Source of the DNA: Sarcocystis neurona
Lineage: Eukaryota > Apicomplexa > Conoidasida > Eucoccidiorida > Sarcocystidae
Direction: 5' to 3'
DNA: 64,000 bases
Assembly: GCA_000727475.1 (NCBI GenBank)
Contig: KL647320.1
Coordinates: 310,001-374,000 of the forward strand
A model generated the notes under the pieces. That model saw only the letters and a program-made list of their open reading frames with translations. It was not told where the DNA came from and did no database searches. Below are positions 12,236-23,986 of this stretch, one piece after another. The translations under genes and the position numbers were made by a program. Within the stretch, counting starts at the first letter, position 1, and each line of letters starts with the position of its first letter.

Positions 12236-12749
12236 ACCTGACTGCTCTTGGTCGCTACCGTTCAACTGTAGTGGTGGCTGTGCTCCTGAAAATCGGTCTG
12301 CTTGTGCTGGGTATGTTTTCCACTTGCGGTATTCTGTCCAGTAACCGATCAACTCGAGCAGCCGAAGCGCCAACACACCTTGCACCGCGGTGGCGTCAAT
12401 CAGCGTATTCATACGGTATCCGCAGTGGCTGAATTTCTACGGTGACCCTTTAAGTGAAGGCATAGTGATTTGGGCTTCCTTCGTCGAGCCGTACCACGAC
12501 GTCGGAACTCCGCTGCTGTGGCCCCCGCAGGTGGCGTTCTCGAGCCAGCAACAATACTGTGCCTTGTATGTGGTACGTATTTACAGCGTGCATAGAAGTA
12601 CGACATACGGAGCTGCTAGACGCCGTGCACGTACGACTGTGCGCGAGACCGTGCCTGTCTCTTTGTGCTATGTCTCTGATACACGCCTTCAAAGCATGCA
12701 TGCTGAACACATCTGCGGCCGCTACATGGACACGGAGAGGAACACGTGA
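12236..12749 (+). pseudogene. Frame-broken copy of the ORF at 23987-24325
   Basis: The first part (from 12258) reads GRYRSTVV..VLLKIGLLVLG, nearly the same as unit 2, and then MFSTCGIL.SNRS. It runs to a stop at 12432. The homologous continuation, YPQWLNFYGDPLSEG (unit 2: YPQRRSFYDDPLREA), lies in a different frame (12390-12749). Small length differences around 12375-12410 account for the shift, so this copy cannot encode the same protein unless spliced. The hydrophobic block STVVVAVLLKIGLLVLG suggests a signal anchor or membrane segment. The function is unknown. Confidence 0.45.
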
Positions 12750-12920
12750 GTGTTTCTTATCTTTTTCGGCCTACACGGCCTAACTATTAGTATTCTCACG
12801 CACGTGTAATGTACATGCGCTGGGTATATAGACTTCTTCCACCCACAAGAAGCAGAGATGCAGCACTATAGATTCTTGTGTAGCTTTCTGTAGCTTTGCA
12901 GCTACTACATGCGGACAGGG

Positions 12921-13207
12921 AGTGAAGCGGAAGTGAAGGGAGTCGACAAGCAGCCTACAGTGAGAGCATGCAAAAGCGCTACAGTCCACTGTTCGCAGAC
13001 GATCTAGCGACGAGGTGTTTCGACACATAAAGACGATGGGAATTTGATACTTCCGTGGGTGTCCATACTGCTCAAGACGGAGGAGTGCTTGGGAACGCAT
13101 ACGGCATGGATCGTGCATCAGATGTCGGCTTGAGAACAGTGGACTGTAGTGCTGTTGCATGCTCTCACTGTAGGCTGCTTGTCGACTCCCTTCACTTCCG
13201 CTTCACT
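12921..13207. repeat. Inverted repeat with 74-bp arms
   Basis: The left arm 12921-12994 and the right arm 13134-13207 are reverse complements with only a few mismatches, separated by 139 bases. Both arms can be read as the same peptide on opposite strands (CRLLVDSLHFRFT). The palindrome lies just inside the left edge of the 4.7-kb segment that is missing from unit 2. It could be a foldback element, a hairpin-forming RNA, or a local inverted duplication associated with the rearrangement. Confidence 0.75.
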
Positions 13208-14465
13208 GTACACAAATTGGAGAGCGTGGCGGCAGTCACACGTCAGCCTATAATTTCTTCGGGCTGTCGAATTCCCACGTGGTTCTCTTTCGGGAAGCCT
13301 TCAATGATATCCAGCAGCACAAGTCGCGTACGAGTGCTCCGACAAGCACATGGACGCAGCCCACGTCCGCACATGTAGACTGCAGTCGCACGAACTACGC
13401 ACGCAATTCTGTACCAGAGGATTGCCTAAAAAAGTTGTTCGTTGCGTTTTCCCAGCTGGTCGGTCTTCCTATACTACAAAGAATTGTGGATGTGTAGTTA
13501 AACATACTGTAGAGCTGTACCAACTCTTCTTTATCAAGAGCTTCGTCAGTGGTTATTACCCCTGCCACAGCGTGTCTCCCCAGGCTCGTATGGGCTCGTA
13601 CATACGTGAACGTACATAGTCACATAGGTACGTGCTCATGTGTCAATCGACCACGGATAAGTTTTGCAGAACGACGAAGGCTTCATTTAGCATTCGGCGG
13701 AGGACCCGGACACAGCTTGCAGAAAGAAATCGATGCTCGTGTCAATTTCCTTTGTGCACCCGTCTCTGTCAAGAGGAGGGATCTCAACCTACGGCACACG
13801 ACAACTCATTCTTTCTAGGGAGTGTAACGCCACCTACTTTTTCCGTAGGTGTTCGAGGCGCAGCATTCTGGAAACTGGCTCAAAATGCTACAGACTTGTT
13901 GTAGGGATCACGCCACTGTCAGTGGGGGTCTGCTTTTGAAACGTGCTGCAAACTGTCAGATTACTGGGGACAACATCTGCGCTCTGTCCCAGCACATCTC
14001 CAGTAGGTTCACACAGTGACCCTGTCTGTAAGGACAAATCGCACTCTATATCCAATCGCAATTGCTAAAAGAAAGAAAGTAGACCAAGATGTTTCTGGTG
14101 CAGAAAATGAGGAGAACATTGTTCCTCGTCCACCCTGTTGCAAAAATCCAAATTCCACCACCGGAGTTTAATCTCCCAGTCGTCACGTCTCCAGAGTCAG
14201 ATGAAAACAGGTATGTTGCCCAGGAATTACACCGCACATATTCCTCTTTTGCGTCGTTGTTTACTTCACTGGTTGGAACTGTGTGCAGGAGAGTGCACCG
14301 GTTGCCCATGCCTTACAAACTATATAACTTATGTAGGGTAGGAGATTTTGTCTGCTGTATCCCTTATCTTCTCTAGAGCACTTCCAAAATATTGCACCTG
14401 TACTTGCGATGCAAGTGCCAACATCTCAGGCCTAAAGCGAAGGCGTCTTGGAGGCGGGACACGTC

Positions 14466-15460
14466 TCAGCCAGTCTTCTTTAAAGTGGCTGCGATACGAC
14501 TGTAGGAATACCTTTCCACCTGTCTACGTACCACGACAAGCGCGGCAACATCTACGTGCAAACTCCACGTCAAAGCCCGACCTGTTCACAGGAGGGCGTA
14601 AGATGGAGAGGAAGACTCACAGTGCTTTTGTGCAGCCCACACATTCGTGCAGGGGAAGTAGTTTGATCAAAAGAGGCGATTCAGGGGGCGAGGCACATAA
14701 GAATAATGTGTTCTCCTCTCGTACAGCAGCCACTACGCGCTGTAAAATTATTCACCGTACTGTAAGACAGGACTTACCCTTGGAGTCGTGAGGACTTGTG
14801 CGTTTTGCTGATTCGAGTTCCCATATTATTACGGAATAATTTTTCTGGTCCCAGGAGCTGAGAGGACAATAAATTGGAGATGCTTCACTACCTATGAAGT
14901 TTAGTTTCTCAGTATGAGCCCTTTTTACGATATGACTTTTGAGTGCAAGATTGCGCCTTCCGGCAACTGTAACTAAATTGTCTGCCACAGCCCGCCTGTA
15001 GGAGATGACTGGACGACAGGGGCGGATTCTCCACTGGTGTCAACCACCATACTGTAATACGTAACGACATACATACGCATTTCCATATCGGTAGCGAATG
15101 TGGTAAAATGATACGTTGGGTGACGGCAATTGAAGCGGCTGTGAGCTGTTGCAAAGGCACAGCGGTACAGAAAATCTCCAGGTAATGCCTGTAAATAGCC
15201 TCTGACTTCCCACTCAAATGGATCATGCGTCCTGTACTGCCGTTGCAGTCCCAGAACGTGCCTTCAAACAAGCGACGGAAGGCAAGTTAGATCCATGAGT
15301 CTCTACAGCAGCGGAAGAGGCTTCTGTTGAGGCCGGAAGTTCCGGAAACTGTTCAAGAGCATTTGAGTGGACACGTTCTACGGAGAGGGAGGATGAGTAG
15401 GGGGGTAAATACTCGTCGAGACGCACGCTCAACGCCACCCTTTCTGAGACGTCGTCCACG
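14466..15460 (-). CDS. Candidate multi-exon gene, unknown product
   Basis: Unrecognised. Three consecutive exons fit by phase: 15236-15077 (after a GGCAG acceptor, donor GC/GTATGT), 14981-14778 (after TGGCAG, donor AAGG/GTAAGT) and 14581-14466 (after GAACAG, ending in TGA). Phases run 0 to 1 to 1 to stop. The protein reads YRTHDPFEWEVRGYLQALPG..., then NLVTVAGRRNLALKSHIVKR...YCPLSSWDQKNYSVIIWELE..., ending RQVERYSYSRIAATLKKTG. A further upstream exon from 15460 (VDDVSERVALSVRLDEY...) looks coding, but its junction to 15236 is unresolved and may involve a frameshift. The protein has spaced Cys residues and no clear membrane segment. A plus-strand two-exon reading of the same DNA exists and is less convincing. 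Confidence 0.4.
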
Positions 15461-18338
15461 CTGTTTACATTGGAGCGGAAAAGTCAGATCAACCGCGCGG
15501 AGACCAATATATCGAGACGGTCCTCGGACCGCCTGGGAAACTTCAGGAAGGCTGAGCACGCGACTACGCGTCCTACATGTGCGCAAGAATAACCGGGAAT
15601 AAGCCTGAGTAGGAAGGTGTACCCTACGGCAACCGCAGAGAACCTAGTGTTGACACACAGAAATACCCTTCCCACAGAAGCGTTACGTATGTGGAATCCT
15701 TTTTGGATCACTGTTCCCTCGACCCCTAATAGAGGGCCAACAGGAACCAGTAGGCACTGCAAGTCTTCGAACGGTAGTCTCTAGTAGCACGTCCTCAGGG
15801 AATCGATAGTTGGCGCTCACGTCTGTCGTCGGACCTTTGATTTTCACCAGAAGGAAGCGGGGCGCCTTATTTCTCTGTAAATTGAGGTTACTGAGCGACC
15901 AAAGGTACGAAATCGCATCCAGAGTGCTGACAGCTTCACAGTAGCTGAAGGATGCCTTTTTGGCAAGTAGGAGCGGCCTGAAAAAAGGTCAAATGCTGTG
16001 ACGCCGTTTACGGGCAAGACGGCAGGGTGAAAGGTTCAACAAATCCGAGAGAAGCAACAGTGGGTACGCCCCCACTTCCTCATGATTTGGCACAGCTGAA
16101 GATCGTGTAAGTGTACGTGTGTGTCAATCTGCCGCCAATCATACATAACGTGGTAGTTCTAAAATCAGGCACACAAAATACGAAAGACGTTGGATACTGC
16201 GTAAAGGTTGAGAATAATGGATTTTCCTGTACACTCGCACAGAGCGGTCTAAACGTGCGAAGCTCCTGTAAGCGGATACCAACACACTGATGTAGTCGCA
16301 CGTGTACGGAGACTTGTAATGTTTGTACCCGCAGATCTATAGATGAACCGACTTCAGGCGAGCGAAGTGCAGCCGAGCGCCGACAAAACGGCAAAAATGG
16401 TTTTCTTCGAATACGTACACAGTAGGAGAGTTGAGAACGGCAGCAGCGGGGCACCTAGGCTTCATAATGGAACCCAGCTTATTGGTACTGCTGATTGGAT
16501 TACACGTGTACCCGCACTGCTACGGCAAGTGAAAATTCCCACGTCTAACCCATTACAGGTAATAATATTGCAGTGCTGTCACCACATATAGTAACTTGGC
16601 ATCGTGCCCATCAATGCCGGTGGTATGTCGTACTGCAACAAACGCGGCGGTCATCACCTGCGTTTTCACACGTAGCGACACAAGGGGATGTTGCAGATGA
16701 TTCAAATACCTCTCGGTAATATTTGCTCAAATCGCTAAGTTGCGACGGGTTGACCACCTCTGTGTGGTATACCCAGCAGTGCCACAGGGGGGGCTTACTC
16801 CAGTGAGTACGAAGTGAAGCAAGCGTGACGTGCGAGCATCACTAAAACTCTACCTGAATGCAGCAGCGCATGGGAGCTGGGGGCCTGTAGATGCGTATCG
16901 CACGAGATGAAGATCCTACAACGTCTCTACAGCCGACGATTCGAGGAAGTGGTTACCGTGCCAGAAACGCTTATAAAACGCGCGCTGCTATAAGCAGTAT
17001 GATCCCGTTCAACTGCTGTTGAAGGAGTACCCGACCATGCAGCTGGTGTTGATCGTCATGCATATCTGTGTGTGCATTCGAATTTATTTGTATATGTGGA
17101 CAGTTCACCCGTATATCTGCGCACCCGTCTATCTGCGCCCCTTTGTTTATGTACCTCCAAGATATGGATAGACACACATATGTAGTGATATTGGACCTAC
17201 CCGAACAATATGTTCTACATCGGCGAAATATTCCGAGTACAAGCTTTACAGAAGGAGTCTCTACTCCTCCTCTTTCATTAGAGCCGCTAAGACCAAAGCC
17301 AGGCATATGTGGATGCCCAATTTCTTGTATGCTCGTGTGATGTATAGTATTTGTAAGCTACCTCCGCGCAGACACTCTTTTCAGATGTCCGCTGTACTGA
17401 TCCTGCTTCTCCGTTTAAACAGGGTGCTATGAGTGTTGGCCACACCACCCACCCACGTGCACACAAAGTCCCTCCGTAAGGATGTTCGTCCCTACATACT
17501 ACGTTCGGATGCGCGTATGTGCACGTATATATATATATATATGGAGAGAGAGTGATGGGTGGATGGACAGGTATGTACACTCAGAGAAAGTGATGACTGG
17601 ATCCGCGCGGCGTAGACAGGGTGGCTTCTCTGACAAATGCATGCAGACTGCCGGTAGCATCTGGCACGCAAGCGCAGCGTCGCAAGCGTACAAAAAGTGT
17701 AGCATCAGACAACATTCGTTTCCACGACGTACAGCACTCTTCCTGGTGCACGTATCCAAAGGTGCAGTGGAGGAGGAACCCCTGTGGACAGGTGTAATCG
17801 CCACCGTACTGAGAGGCAGGCGATGCTACTGCGTCTAGTGTATCACAGGGTCGTCTGTCATCCTGGTGCCTCTACGTGCCCGCTGCACTTCATAAGGAAC
17901 AATCGCTTGAACGTGCAGGTCCCGAATAAAAGTTAGAAGCCAAGGAAGTGAACCAATTCGTTCACAGGCGTAGCGTTCTACCCTGATTGCCCTGCCTAAA
18001 GCAGGTCGCATGGGTAGCAGGTCAGTACTCTCGCCGGCACATCCCTGAACCTGCTGCTGTAAGCGCGTCAAAGACCTCCGCAAACTAAAGACGTTCCTGC
18101 ACGAAGACCCCTTTGAACGGTTCAGACCAACCCCTCCCTGCCACTACACCACCGCGCGTGCGGCTGTAAGCAGCGACCACACCAGCAGAGTCGTTGCACG
18201 ACTACTGTAAAATTCCGCCGTCTACGAAGCTGTTGTATTCGTCCTTAAGCAATGCTGAGACTATCACTGAGTTTATCAAACCACTGAATTTTGTTAGCTC
18301 ATTGTAGATCCAGGGTGATGCGACAACGCACACTTATG

Positions 18339-18341
<3 letters not shown>

Positions 18342-18370
<29 letters not shown>

Positions 18371-18964
18371 NNNNNNNNNNNNNNNNNNNNNNNNNNNNNN
18401 NNNNNNNNNNNNNNNNNNNNNNNNNNNNNNNNNNNNNNNNNNNNNNNNNNNNNNNNNNNNNNNNNNNNNNNNNNNNNNNNNNNNNNNNNNNNNNNNNNNN
18501 NNNNNNNNNNNNNNNNNNNNNNNNNNNNNNNNNNNNNNNNNNNNNNNNNNNNNNNNNNNNNNNNNNNNNNNNNNNNNNNNNNNNNNNNNNNNNNNNNNNN
18601 NNNNNNNNNNNNNNNNNNNNNNNNNNNNNNNNNNNNNNNNNNNNNNNNNNNNNNNNNNNNNNNNNNNNNNNNNNNNNNNNNNNNNNNNNNNNNNNNNNNN
18701 NNNNNNNNNNNNNNNNNNNNNNNNNNNNNNNNNNNNNNNNNNNNNNNNNNNNNNNNNNNNNNNNNNNNNNNNNNNNNNNNNNNNNNNNNNNNNNNNNNNN
18801 NNNNNNNNNNNNNNNNNNNNNNNNNNNNNNNNNNNNNNNNNNNNNNNNNNNNNNNNNNNNNNNNNNNNNNNNNNNNNNNNNNNNNNNNNNNNNNNNNNNN
18901 NNNNNNNNNNNNNNNNNNNNNNNNNNNNNNNNNNNNNNNATATATATATATATATATATATATA
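18342..18964. repeat. TA microsatellite containing an assembly gap
   Basis: (TA)n runs border an N block (18371-18939) on both sides. The homologous position in unit 1 (4426-4443) has only about nine TA units and no gap, so the array has probably expanded in unit 2 enough to break the assembly. Confidence 0.9.
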
Positions 18965-19840
18965 GCATCATCACCGTGTGCAGGGGTGCATCGGCACAGA
19001 AAAGCGACACGCGTGGGAACGATTCCACTAGACAAAATCGGCACTTGAGGTGTCGAGATGATGTGTTACGGTTACTGGCAGAGTTCGTCCTGATAAGAAA
19101 ACTACGTGAGTATGGCCTTATGTCCGTTTCCTGTTGTTCTCCCGTTCGGCATAGGTCAACAGAAACAACCGTAGTGGTCCCAAAGAAGTGTACTTTTCAC
19201 CCTGTCACTTCTCCTGAAACAGCTATCGAAAAAGCTTTCCACAAGATCCATCCAAGAAAGATTGTTCATTCGTGGTAGAGAAGCCCACGCGCTACAAGTA
19301 CCATACCGTACACTAGTTAGGTTGCTTCACATTTGTCGTACTGCTTTCGAACTCGCAAACCTACACGGATCTGTTTGTTAGTAATGTGATAACCAGATGG
19401 GACGGGTGCGTCAAGAACGTTGGCCAGCAGCAACGGTGAACGGTCACACACGCACGTGGAAGGAAGTCAAGTTCTGTCGTTGTGAAGCAGTCATTCTTCT
19501 CATTCTGTTTAAGTTCAGGGGTCCGCAATCATTTTCAAAGGTGACACGAACCGCACCACCAAAACGCGGCAGTACCGTAAAGCAGGTGCACAGTACAAAG
19601 CCTGCAGCATACTTAGTGGTCATTTTGCAACAGGCTATTCATCGTCGGACTCCAGTTTCCAAGAAGCAAGAATTGCCAGGTTCCGAGGTATCCGCTTTCA
19701 AGCGGTAAGTGGTAGTTGCGTCCTGATGAGCGGAGCGTCAGACAGCTTCATCGTCTGGAGTGCTGACAGCCTCTAGCACTGCGAAAGTGTCAAAGTGAAG
19801 TTCAGCCGCCGGTCGGCACCTCTTGGCTGCTGAACCAGTA

Positions 19841-20016
19841 CACTCTGCTATCACAAACAGTAGTACATCACACGTGTTACACTCACCAGGCCCATCGTCA
19901 CCATGCACTTCTGTTTCGATAGCGAATACACTCTGCGATCACAAGAAGTGCTGTGTCACACGTGTCGCCCTCACCAGGTCCATCATCACCATGCATTTCG
20001 ACTTTGAGGATGGACT
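19841..20016. repeat. Local 88-bp tandem duplication
   Basis: Two adjacent copies start at 19841 and 19929 (CACTCTGCNATCACAA..., ...CACGTGTNRCNCTCACCAGG, CCATCRTCACCATGCAYTTC). Unit 1 has a single copy at about 5335-5415, so this duplication arose in unit 2 after the large duplication. Confidence 0.7.
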
Positions 20017-21144
20017 GAAACATTCCATGGCAGCGCACTTGCGGAAACCTCAACAGTGGACCAAACACGGCAGATCAGCTGGCGACAATTGCACAATGGC
20101 GTAAGTCACAGTCCCACACGAGTGTGTGCAGCGGACCACATTCAAAAAAACAACCGCCGACACAGATCTCACCAGTGTGTTCGGTGCGTACCCTTGATGT
20201 GAAGTGTGATGGCGTACAATATGACAAGAAGACGGGAAAATGACGTAAGGGGATAATGAGGTAAGAAAAAAACCCAGGTGACATCTCCTTAACCTTCCCA
20301 CGGGTGCACTCCCAAGGAGGCAACGACATTTTCAGAACAACAGAAAGACGCTACGGCATTTGTACCGGCTTTTCCTAGAGGCTCTCTGTGTCAATTCGAT
20401 ACCCCCGTATACTGCGTAACATTGCTGGACGGCGTACCGCCTAAACATGAGAGGGCAAAAAATAAACACGGATTACACCAGTCCTTGATGCTTTGAGACA
20501 TTGTCCTTGGTGAAACATTCTATGGCAGTGCTTTATAGAACAACGTAGAGCGAGGCGTGTTGTTGCTACTGTGGATCGCGGAACGTCGCGTCGCGGAATT
20601 GAGACGAAAGAAGAAAGCGAACGCAGTACGCTCGCAGTTGTTGGTGGCTCAGAAGGTGACATTTCGCCAGCTTTGCAACACCACCCTCCACGTCGCCGGC
20701 ATCTCCGAGCGATTCAACAGTTTCGTCTCTCTCACTATCACGACTCTGGCGCCCCCTGAGATGTGTCCGGTGACTCCGACCCTGCGCATTCCCCGTACCA
20801 TTAAGAGAAAGACAGAAGCCACCCTGCGTAAGTGCACGTAACTTCAGCCTGTCTGTGCTAGGGATTCAGAAAGCGACAAGGCCGCTGGGAGCGAGATTGG
20901 GAGACTTGCGATCGCATGCTGAAACGCCACTCACCTCCTGGCATAATCGTTTGATGATTATCGTCGAGACCGTCTATACGTCCACGCCTGTTAACGTAGG
21001 AGAGCTCTGTACCCTTGTAACTGTCCGAGAGCAGCGGTGGTCTTCTCTAAGTGACGTGGCATTGACGGCATCAGATGAGGGGTTTCTGGACGTCTCGTAT
21101 GGCGTCCGTGTTATGCGTTTTTGTCGAAAGCAGAGGACGACAGA

Positions 21145-21930
21145 ATGAGGTGGTTTGGTGCACAGCCTTGCGAGCGGGGGCTGGTGTACTCTTGTGTCGT
21201 AGTGGCATTGTGGATAAACAGAACGCTGATTTCCTGGTGTATTGATGAATCAGCTCTGGCTGTCAGTGCGAAGGATTCAGTGACGGCGAAAGCACCAGCG
21301 TCAGCATCCGAACAACCATACACGCATGGCGGGGATACAGGTGCCGACGAAGACAAAGGAGGAGCTCACTCCGCGACTAGCATGCCAACGCCTGCACAAC
21401 TCGTGCTTACGTGTAGGGCTCGGTACGGCCAACTATCTAGAACCAACAGGCGCGCCCTTAAGCAGTACGCTTTAAACATGGCGTTCCCGCCGCATGCCAA
21501 TCGACACAGTACCAGAAACGGCGTCAGCGTGTCGGCGGACCACTCAAGCGAACCGGGACCTACCTGCGGTGCAGAGACAAGAGCTGAACGGGGCGTTTCA
21601 CGAGACGACGATGCGCTTGGGTTTGAACAACTAATGAATACTCAACAGCAAATTTCTGATGAGGACTTAAGAAAAGTTCTCAGCGATGCGGCAAGAAAGC
21701 TGCACGCGCTGAGGACAGATTGGTCTGTGTCAAAACCACGTCATGGAAACAGAGAAACGTCTTCGAATAATAATTCTACATCATGCAGACTATCTAAGTT
21801 GACACGCTTGTTCGCCAGGTTGTGGCCCGCTTCGCCATCAGCGCGGGCACACAGGGCGAGAAAACGTTTGAAAAAAGCCCGCAAAAATTTGAAATGGGGT
21901 CTTGAGTCGTTGTTGTACTTTTATGGATAA
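21145..21930 (+). CDS. Putative secreted or membrane-anchored protein, duplicated family, copy 2
   Basis: Unrecognised 261-residue paralogue of the protein at 6871. The ATG at 21145 follows the conserved GAGGACGACAGA. Residues about 10-30 (RGLVYSCVVVALWINRTLIS) form the hydrophobic segment, followed by WCIDES. The mid-part is Ser/Thr/Arg-rich and very different from copy 1; the C-terminal half keeps LHALRTDWS (copy 1 LQALDQDWS), an Asn/Ser linker (SSNNNSTS) and a basic amphipathic helix RLKKARKNLKWGLESLL. The sharing of scattered Trp/Leu positions while loops diverge suggests a retained helical fold. An alternative gene model joins an exon ending at 20827 (phase 1) to the AAGCAG acceptor at 21132, in phase with this ORF. 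AATAAAG-like signals follow at about 22013. Confidence 0.6.
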   Translation: MRWFGAQPCERGLVYSCVVVALWINRTLISWCIDESALAVSAKDSVTAKAPASASEQPYTHGGDTGADEDKGGAHSATSMPTPAQLVLTCRARYGQLSRTNRRALKQYALNMAFPPHANRHSTRNGVSVSADHSSEPGPTCGAETRAERGVSRDDDALGFEQLMNTQQQISDEDLRKVLSDAARKLHALRTDWSVSKPRHGNRETSSNNNSTSCRLSKLTRLFARLWPASPSARAHRARKRLKKARKNLKWGLESLLYFYG

Positions 21931-23986
21931 GTGTCCTCGAATCCAGGCAGCGTGCATTGCAAAAGCAAGCTGAACAAGTATCATTGATGCGGCCATCTTT
22001 ACTACCGTAACATAATAAAGGCTATATTTACTGTTCTGAAAGGAGCGCGCGAAAAATTTTGCATTCTGCGAGTTGTGCCGGTATACTTCTGCGGTTGTTC
22101 CAATTTAGGTGTTTGCGTGACGGCGTTCGCATCGTCTTTATTTATAAAGGCTTTTACCCTGAATATGCGCCCGTAAAGGGGTACTCGACGGAGTGCGCAG
22201 AGCTATGGCGGGACGAGCCACTGACGAAACACTTACTCAGGTCGTCCGTGCGCGTTGGTGGTTATGCTGGGACGTGCAGGGAGTTGGCTCGTGGCGATAC
22301 TATCGACAGATATTTGTGAAGGGGGCCACTGACTATGGAATTAGGTTGCATGTCGTGAGTTGGCGGCTGAAGGTTGCAGGCTATGGTGAGAAGGCAACCT
22401 ACGTGTTCTGTAATCGGTATGCCCGTATCCTGTTGCAGGTGATGCACAGTTGCCCTTGGTAGGAGGGTACAGTCGGAGTTTCCCGTCCTGCATGCGAAGA
22501 ATAGCGCGCAGTGGTGGTACACTCGTCGTGTGGTCCATTCGCCCTCTTAGTACTGTACACGACTGAATGGCACAAATAACTGATTGCCTTCCGTAGTGTT
22601 CTCTGCTGCGTATAGAGTCGGCGGACGCCACTCCGTACCCGGTTCAGGTGACGGCGCCATTGTGTCGAAGTTTCACGACTCAGTGGGTCCCTCGTACGTT
22701 TTCTTGCACATGTTTAGGACTGATTTGGGCGGCACTCTGTTGTGCCGTCTTGGTTGCTTACGACAACGCTGCTTGCTGAGTTGAAGTCAAAAACTGAGCA
22801 GCCCCCCTCTGTTCACGTGTGGTGACGAAGCACTTCACCGCACACGACACGTTACCTCGTTGCAAGAGAATTGTTTTCGGGTGTATCATCCATTGCATGG
22901 TCCAATGTCTAAGAGACACTTGCAGACTCAGTGACAGTTAGGCAGCTCCTCCGTCCATATGGTGCAGTATGGCGTGTGCCGGAGGTGGGACGGACGAAAC
23001 CGAAGCCAGCCGCAAGAGCATGAGATCGTTAAAGCGAAATACAAAGACAGGTGCGGTACTACTATTACTACTACTACTGATACTGAAAAACTACTCAACA
23101 ATATTTCCTCTCCCCCCTCCCCGCACGCGCGTATTTCACCCGTAGAGCCAGTCCCACACACAGGCTGACCACATTTTATGGTTGTTGAACTGTTTTACCA
23201 ACAGGAGTTTCGTCCACTTTTTTACGTTCTTCAAGCAGGTGTTTGAAAGGAAGGCTGCTGCTTCACAAGAAAGTGCACTTCAGTTCGCAGACGCCAGTTT
23301 ACCAACAGCTACTGAGGGACTCACATACAGGTTCACCTGCTAACTCTACATCATAAGCAAGCGCGTGATACGACACAGTCGTAGATGCCCACGAGACCTG
23401 CAAGCGCTGGGAGCGGAATCTGCTAGACGACGTCGTACAGTGAACAAACAGAGTCTACAAAACCCTACAGGAAAACACCGTCATTAGCTCAGGAGCATTT
23501 TCCGTGTGCAGATTCTTTACGACCCACAGAAGGAAGCGCCGCCACGGATACCAAAGCCAGCAAGTGGCTGCATACCGAAGGCAGAAACAGCGTGTCACAT
23601 TTGGACAGCACGACGCTTAGCCCTTCTATCCCGGAGAGGGTCCCGTTGTAACCGCCGATTCTGCCTCTACAGTGAACAACCACATCAAGGAATGAGACGA
23701 GCACTGTCGGACTATGTAGAACAGGATATCCCCAGCCAGTTACTGACTGTCTATATCTCAGAGCCAAAGACCCAGACGCAATGCGGCTTCTGTGTGACGC
23801 TTTGCTGCAGGTTTTACTGGCTTAGAAGACGCATGCGAAGCCAAGGTACACGGGAAGCACCTCATACTGTGCGCGCACTCATAAAACACACGCAGGCCCA
23901 GCACACTATGTACGCACATGCAGTCAAAGGAGTTGGCAGCGCAGCGCAGCGTAGTCTGTGCATAATCCGCCTGTGACTGTACTGCT

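Larger units (their letters stand above)
12780..17440. other. Segment present in unit 1 only (about 4.7 kb)
   Basis: The unit 1/unit 2 match is lost after about 12750/24400 and resumes at about 17440/24430 (GTGCACAnAG, then a TA microsatellite, then GATGACTGGA/CTTACGACTGG and the ...GCACGTATCCAAAGGTG end block). The intervening 4.7 kb has no unit-2 partner. It holds the long inverted repeat at 12921-13207 and the minus-strand candidate gene at 14466-15460. For 13210-14465 and 15460-17440 I see no gene I can support; short ORFs on both strands look random. Confidence 0.6.
3893..17819. repeat. Segmental tandem duplication, unit 1
   Basis: This unit is colinear with 17820-24855. Matching landmarks include CACTTCATRAGGAACARTCGC (about 3960 and 17890), the microsatellite followed by the RTGCAGGGGTGCRTCGGC motif (about 4470 and 18980), the box at about 5400 and 19990, the paralogous genes at 6871 and 21145, the box at about 8180 and 22500, the box at about 12240 and 23985, and the ends at about 17440-17819 and 24430-24855. 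By eye the copies look roughly 70-85% identical in matched blocks, so the event is old. Unit 1 carries two extra segments (about 9595-12233 and 12780-17440). Apart from the genes listed separately, 3893-6870 shows no gene I can support. Confidence 0.85.

Noticed and set aside
12921..13207. Inverted repeat considered as terminal repeats of a transposon
   Set aside because: Only 139 bases lie between the arms, with no ORF, and no target-site duplication is visible.
14089..14791. Plus-strand two-exon gene (ATG at 14089, donor CAG/GTATGT at 14211, acceptor CTCTAG at 14376)
   Set aside because: The splice sites and phase are good, but it overlaps the minus-strand gene, whose four junction phases and protein-like composition look better. 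It remains a possible alternative.
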